Assembly (NCBI GenBank): GCA_015494485.1
Contig: WGBF01000267.1
Coordinates: forward strand, 1-5,427
Length of the DNA stretch: 5,427 bases
Direction of reading: 5' to 3'
Source: a bacterium
GTDB lineage: Bacteria; Calditrichota; Calditrichia; RBG-13-44-9; J042
The notes beneath the pieces were generated by a model. It was not told where the DNA came from, did not search any database, and worked only from the letters and a program-made list of their open reading frames with translations. This document shows, one piece after another, positions 4,855 to 5,427 of this stretch (position 1 is the stretch's first letter; the number at the start of each line of letters is the position of its first letter). A program made the position numbers and the translations under genes.

Positions 4855-5427
4855 TTACGCGTTTGCCTGTTGGATAGCTGCCCAAACCCGGGATGGGGTG
4901 AGGGGCATTTGTAAATCGGTAATTCCCAAAGGTGAAAGGGCATCGATTACCGCATTCACAATTGCCGGTGTGGAGGCAATGGTACCGGTTTCACCCGCTC
5001 CCTTTACACCCAGTGGATTATGGGGACAGGGTGTCACGGTCCGGTCCACTTCAAATGAAATCAGGTCATCCGCGCGGGGAATGGTATACTCCAGGAATGA
5101 TCCGGTAATTAACTGACCGTCTTCATCATAGGCCGCTTCTTCCAGCAATGCCTGGGCAATCCCCTGCGCCAGTCCGCCGTGAACCTGTCCATCCACAATC
5201 ATGGGATTTATCACGTTGCCCACATCATCCACGGCCACATATCGCAACAGAGTTACTTTGCCGGTATCCGGGTCCACTTCCACTACCGCGATATGGGCTC
5301 CAAACGGAAAGGTGAAATTTGCCGGATCGTAGAAGGTGCTAAATTCCAGTCCCGGCTCCAATCCTTCTGGATAATTATGCGGCACATACGCTGCCAGGGC
5401 CACTTCGCCAAAGGAAATCTTGCGATC
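4855..5427 (-). CDS. coxL: CoxL-like molybdopterin large subunit, C-terminal part (5' end outside window)
   Basis: The frame is open to the window edge, so only the C-terminal 190 residues of a protein usually near 770-800 residues are seen. The GTG at 5403 lies inside the conserved domain and is not the true start; the frame continues upstream as DRKISFGEV. The segment is the second molybdopterin-binding domain of the xanthine dehydrogenase / CO dehydrogenase large subunit. It contains FPFGAHIAVVEVD, DDVGNVINPMIVDGQVHGG and NPLGVKGAGETG. The glutamate of GAGETG (codon 4992-4990) corresponds to the active-site base conserved in this family (Glu763 in Oligotropha CoxL). The active-site loop that tells form I (Cys-containing AYxCSFR) from form II (AYRGAGR) lies upstream and is not visible. 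CoxM follows within 15 bases, giving the order L-M, which fits form II / uncharacterised S-L-M clusters. It could equally be a hydroxylase of another small or aromatic substrate. Confidence 0.9.
   Translation of the reverse strand, partial: DRKISFGEVALAAYVPHNYPEGLEPGLEFSTFYDPANFTFPFGAHIAVVEVDPDTGKVTLLRYVAVDDVGNVINPMIVDGQVHGGLAQGIAQALLEEAAYDEDGQLITGSFLEYTIPRADDLISFEVDRTVTPCPHNPLGVKGAGETGTIASTPAIVNAVIDALSPLGITDLQMPLTPSRVWAAIQQANA

Noticed and set aside
4276..5116. Long plus-strand open frames (203 and 212 codons) opposite coxM and the end of coxL
   Set aside because: They overlap strongly conserved minus-strand genes with complete family motifs. Their translations are low in recognisable features, as expected for antisense shadows.
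5401..5403. GTG at 5403 as the start of a separate 182-residue protein
   Set aside because: The frame stays open and conserved upstream to the window edge, and the segment is the C-terminal part of a large subunit, so this GTG is an internal valine codon.

Overview
The window is bacterial and carries the 3' part of a molybdenum hydroxylase (aerobic CO dehydrogenase / xanthine dehydrogenase family) operon, read entirely on the minus strand. In transcription order, from the right edge leftwards, it holds the C-terminal 190 residues of the large molybdopterin subunit (coxL-like, cut by the window edge), the complete FAD-binding medium subunit (coxM-like), a MoxR-type AAA+ ATPase (coxD), a VWA/MIDAS protein (coxE) and an XdhC/CoxF-type cofactor maturation protein (coxF). 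All five frames are intact, and four starts are supported by a Shine-Dalgarno sequence.

Layout: 4855-5427 coxL (partial); 15-nt gap; 3976-4839 coxM; 136-nt gap holding a strong intrinsic terminator (3914-3955); 2904-3839 coxD; 12-nt gap; 1677-2891 coxE, with a GTG start; 17-nt gap; 538-1659 coxF. Positions 1-537 contain no convincing gene. They hold a perfect 13-bp hairpin with C-rich flanks (8-58), an imperfect inverted-repeat element of a type seen dispersed in bacterial genomes (90-177), and an AT-rich stretch with two operator-like palindromes (317-334, 520-533).

How the genes work together: L and M, with an iron-sulfur small subunit that would be expected upstream of L and outside the window, form the (LMS)2 hydroxylase. 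The large subunit holds the molybdenum cofactor, and M passes electrons from the iron-sulfur clusters through FAD to an external acceptor. CoxD, CoxE and CoxF are the dedicated maturation set that finishes the active-site metal-sulfur centre. Large subunit before medium subunit is the order usually associated with form II / uncharacterised relatives (S-L-M), not the form I CO dehydrogenase order (M-S-L). CO as the substrate is therefore not established here; the active-site loop motif that would settle it lies upstream, outside the window.

Organism: coding DNA is of moderate GC, spacers are AT-rich, and there are good AGGAGG-type ribosome binding sites. Such sites argue against typical Bacteroidota. 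The two repeat types resemble intergenic repeats I associate with environmental bacteria such as Chloroflexota, Calditrichota and relatives, but I cannot assign a phylum from this window. Nothing here is clearly a novel system. The points most worth checking are the internal terminator splitting structural from maturation genes, the form of the hydroxylase, and the structured spacer.
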